DNA of 64,000 nt from Laburnicola sp. R22_1 (lineage: Eukaryota; Ascomycota; Dothideomycetes; Pleosporales; Didymosphaeriaceae). The notes beneath the pieces were generated by a model, which saw nothing but the letters and a program-made list of their open reading frames with translations, made no database searches and had not been told where the DNA came from. Shown in pieces: positions 63,371-64,000 of this stretch. Within the stretch, counting starts at the first letter, position 1. Each line of letters begins with the position of its first letter. The DNA lies in NCBI GenBank assembly GCA_014281115.1, contig JACONQ010000002.1:1612001-1676000 (forward strand), read 5' to 3'. A program made the translations under genes and the position numbers.

Positions 63371-64000
63371 GAGGGATACGATGAGGGGTTTTTCTTTTTC
63401 CATGGCATGGTTTGGGCGGATATCATGCATCGCAGCGGGATTCGGAAGCAGGCGTTTTAATGGAGAAGTCGGAAACTTGAAATAATCAGCTAAATCCATC
63501 TCCGCCATTATCATCAGAGTACAGATGATGCAGTCACCGGCAGCTCCCAATCGAAATATTACAGCTTTCATGACACCCCATCGTACAAGCGCCGCGCCTT
63601 GACACTGTCAGTATCGCCCAGACACCAGAAGTTAACGCGTCCCGCATCAGAGGAAAGGGGACGGTCCGTCGATGCAGAGAGACTGCCACAGATAGATAGA
63701 GAAGAGCTGGGCGTCTTGATGCTGCGACCGTGCCCACAGGCCGACGGGCGCTCGCACGAGGGTTAAGGCCCTATTTAGTTCTCCCTCTAAAATTAGTTTT
63801 TAACTTAAGTTAACGTTATACTATATTAGCACTAAAAAATTACTACATATATTAGCTTTCTTTTTCTAAAAGTAATTAATAGATTAATTTAATAACAATA
63901 AAGCTTAGTTTTACTAAAATAAAATTATTAAAACTAACTCTTATGTTTTTAGGTATTAGGAAGAGAAACATCGCAGCCCTTTTGGTATCATGATACTACG
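63371..64000. other. Intergenic; AT-rich repeat relic at the window edge
   Basis: To about 63765 ordinary sequence without a gene. From 63768 (CCCTATTTAGTTCTCCCTC) to 63950 it is extremely AT-rich with TTAATT and TAAAAT words, probably a RIP-mutated repeat or a MITE reaching beyond the window. Confidence 0.4.

Overview
This window comes from a filamentous ascomycete, most likely a Dothideomycete. The genes carry short GT-AG introns (mostly 46-77 bp) with CTAAC/CTGAC-like branch sites. The gene content is typical of Pezizomycotina: DPM1 and DPM3, Sip5, Gcn5, a TFIIIC subunit, an EF-hand MscS channel and a RING-CH ligase. The transposons are Fot1/pogo and hAT families whose stop codons look like CAG-to-TAG changes, as expected after repeat-induced point mutation (RIP) or a related C-to-T process. 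Species assignment is inference.

Layout. 1-642 is the right end of a pogo/Fot1 element. 0.9-12 kb holds a DUF7770-like gene, a TANGO2/NRDE protein, a RING-CH ubiquitin ligase, a tRNA-His gene, a TFIIIC Tfc6-like subunit, an extended SDR reductase and a BTB-like protein. 12-34 kb holds DPM1 with a divergent HAD hydrolase, a DUF7918-like nuclear protein, an EF-hand mechanosensitive channel, an alpha/beta hydrolase, a divergent Gcn5, a secreted aldose 1-epimerase and Sip5. 34.8-51 kb is an accessory block: a pogo element, a second BTB-like gene, a broken MFS transporter, a frameshifted membrane protein, a complete hAT element with 8-bp target duplication, and a decaying zinc-type reductase with another pogo element inside its last intron. 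51.5-58.7 kb returns to housekeeping genes: an SPLK-repeat protein, an OXLD1-like protein, DPM3, an armadillo protein and a Cys-rich metallothionein-like protein. 59-60.8 kb is a further pogo element with perfect 73-bp inverted repeats. The window closes with an intronless, bacterial-looking CoA-disulfide reductase/rhodanese fusion behind a tandemly duplicated 173-bp upstream module.

Most notable. (1) The tRNA-His(GUG) gene at 5753-5892 is interrupted exactly between T-stem and T-loop by a 69-bp segment that looks like a spliceosomal intron: GTAAGG donor, TACTGAC branch-like site, CAG acceptor. Removing it restores a 71-nt tRNA; box A, a box B core and a Pol III T7 terminator are all present. 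(2) All four pogo-type elements, although different in sequence, carry two direct repeats with the same 17-bp period inside each inverted repeat. (3) Both DPM1 (without a membrane anchor) and its tether DPM3 lie in this window.

Splice sites and frames were worked out by hand from the sequence. Every multi-exon model listed as CDS sums to a multiple of three, but none has transcript support here.
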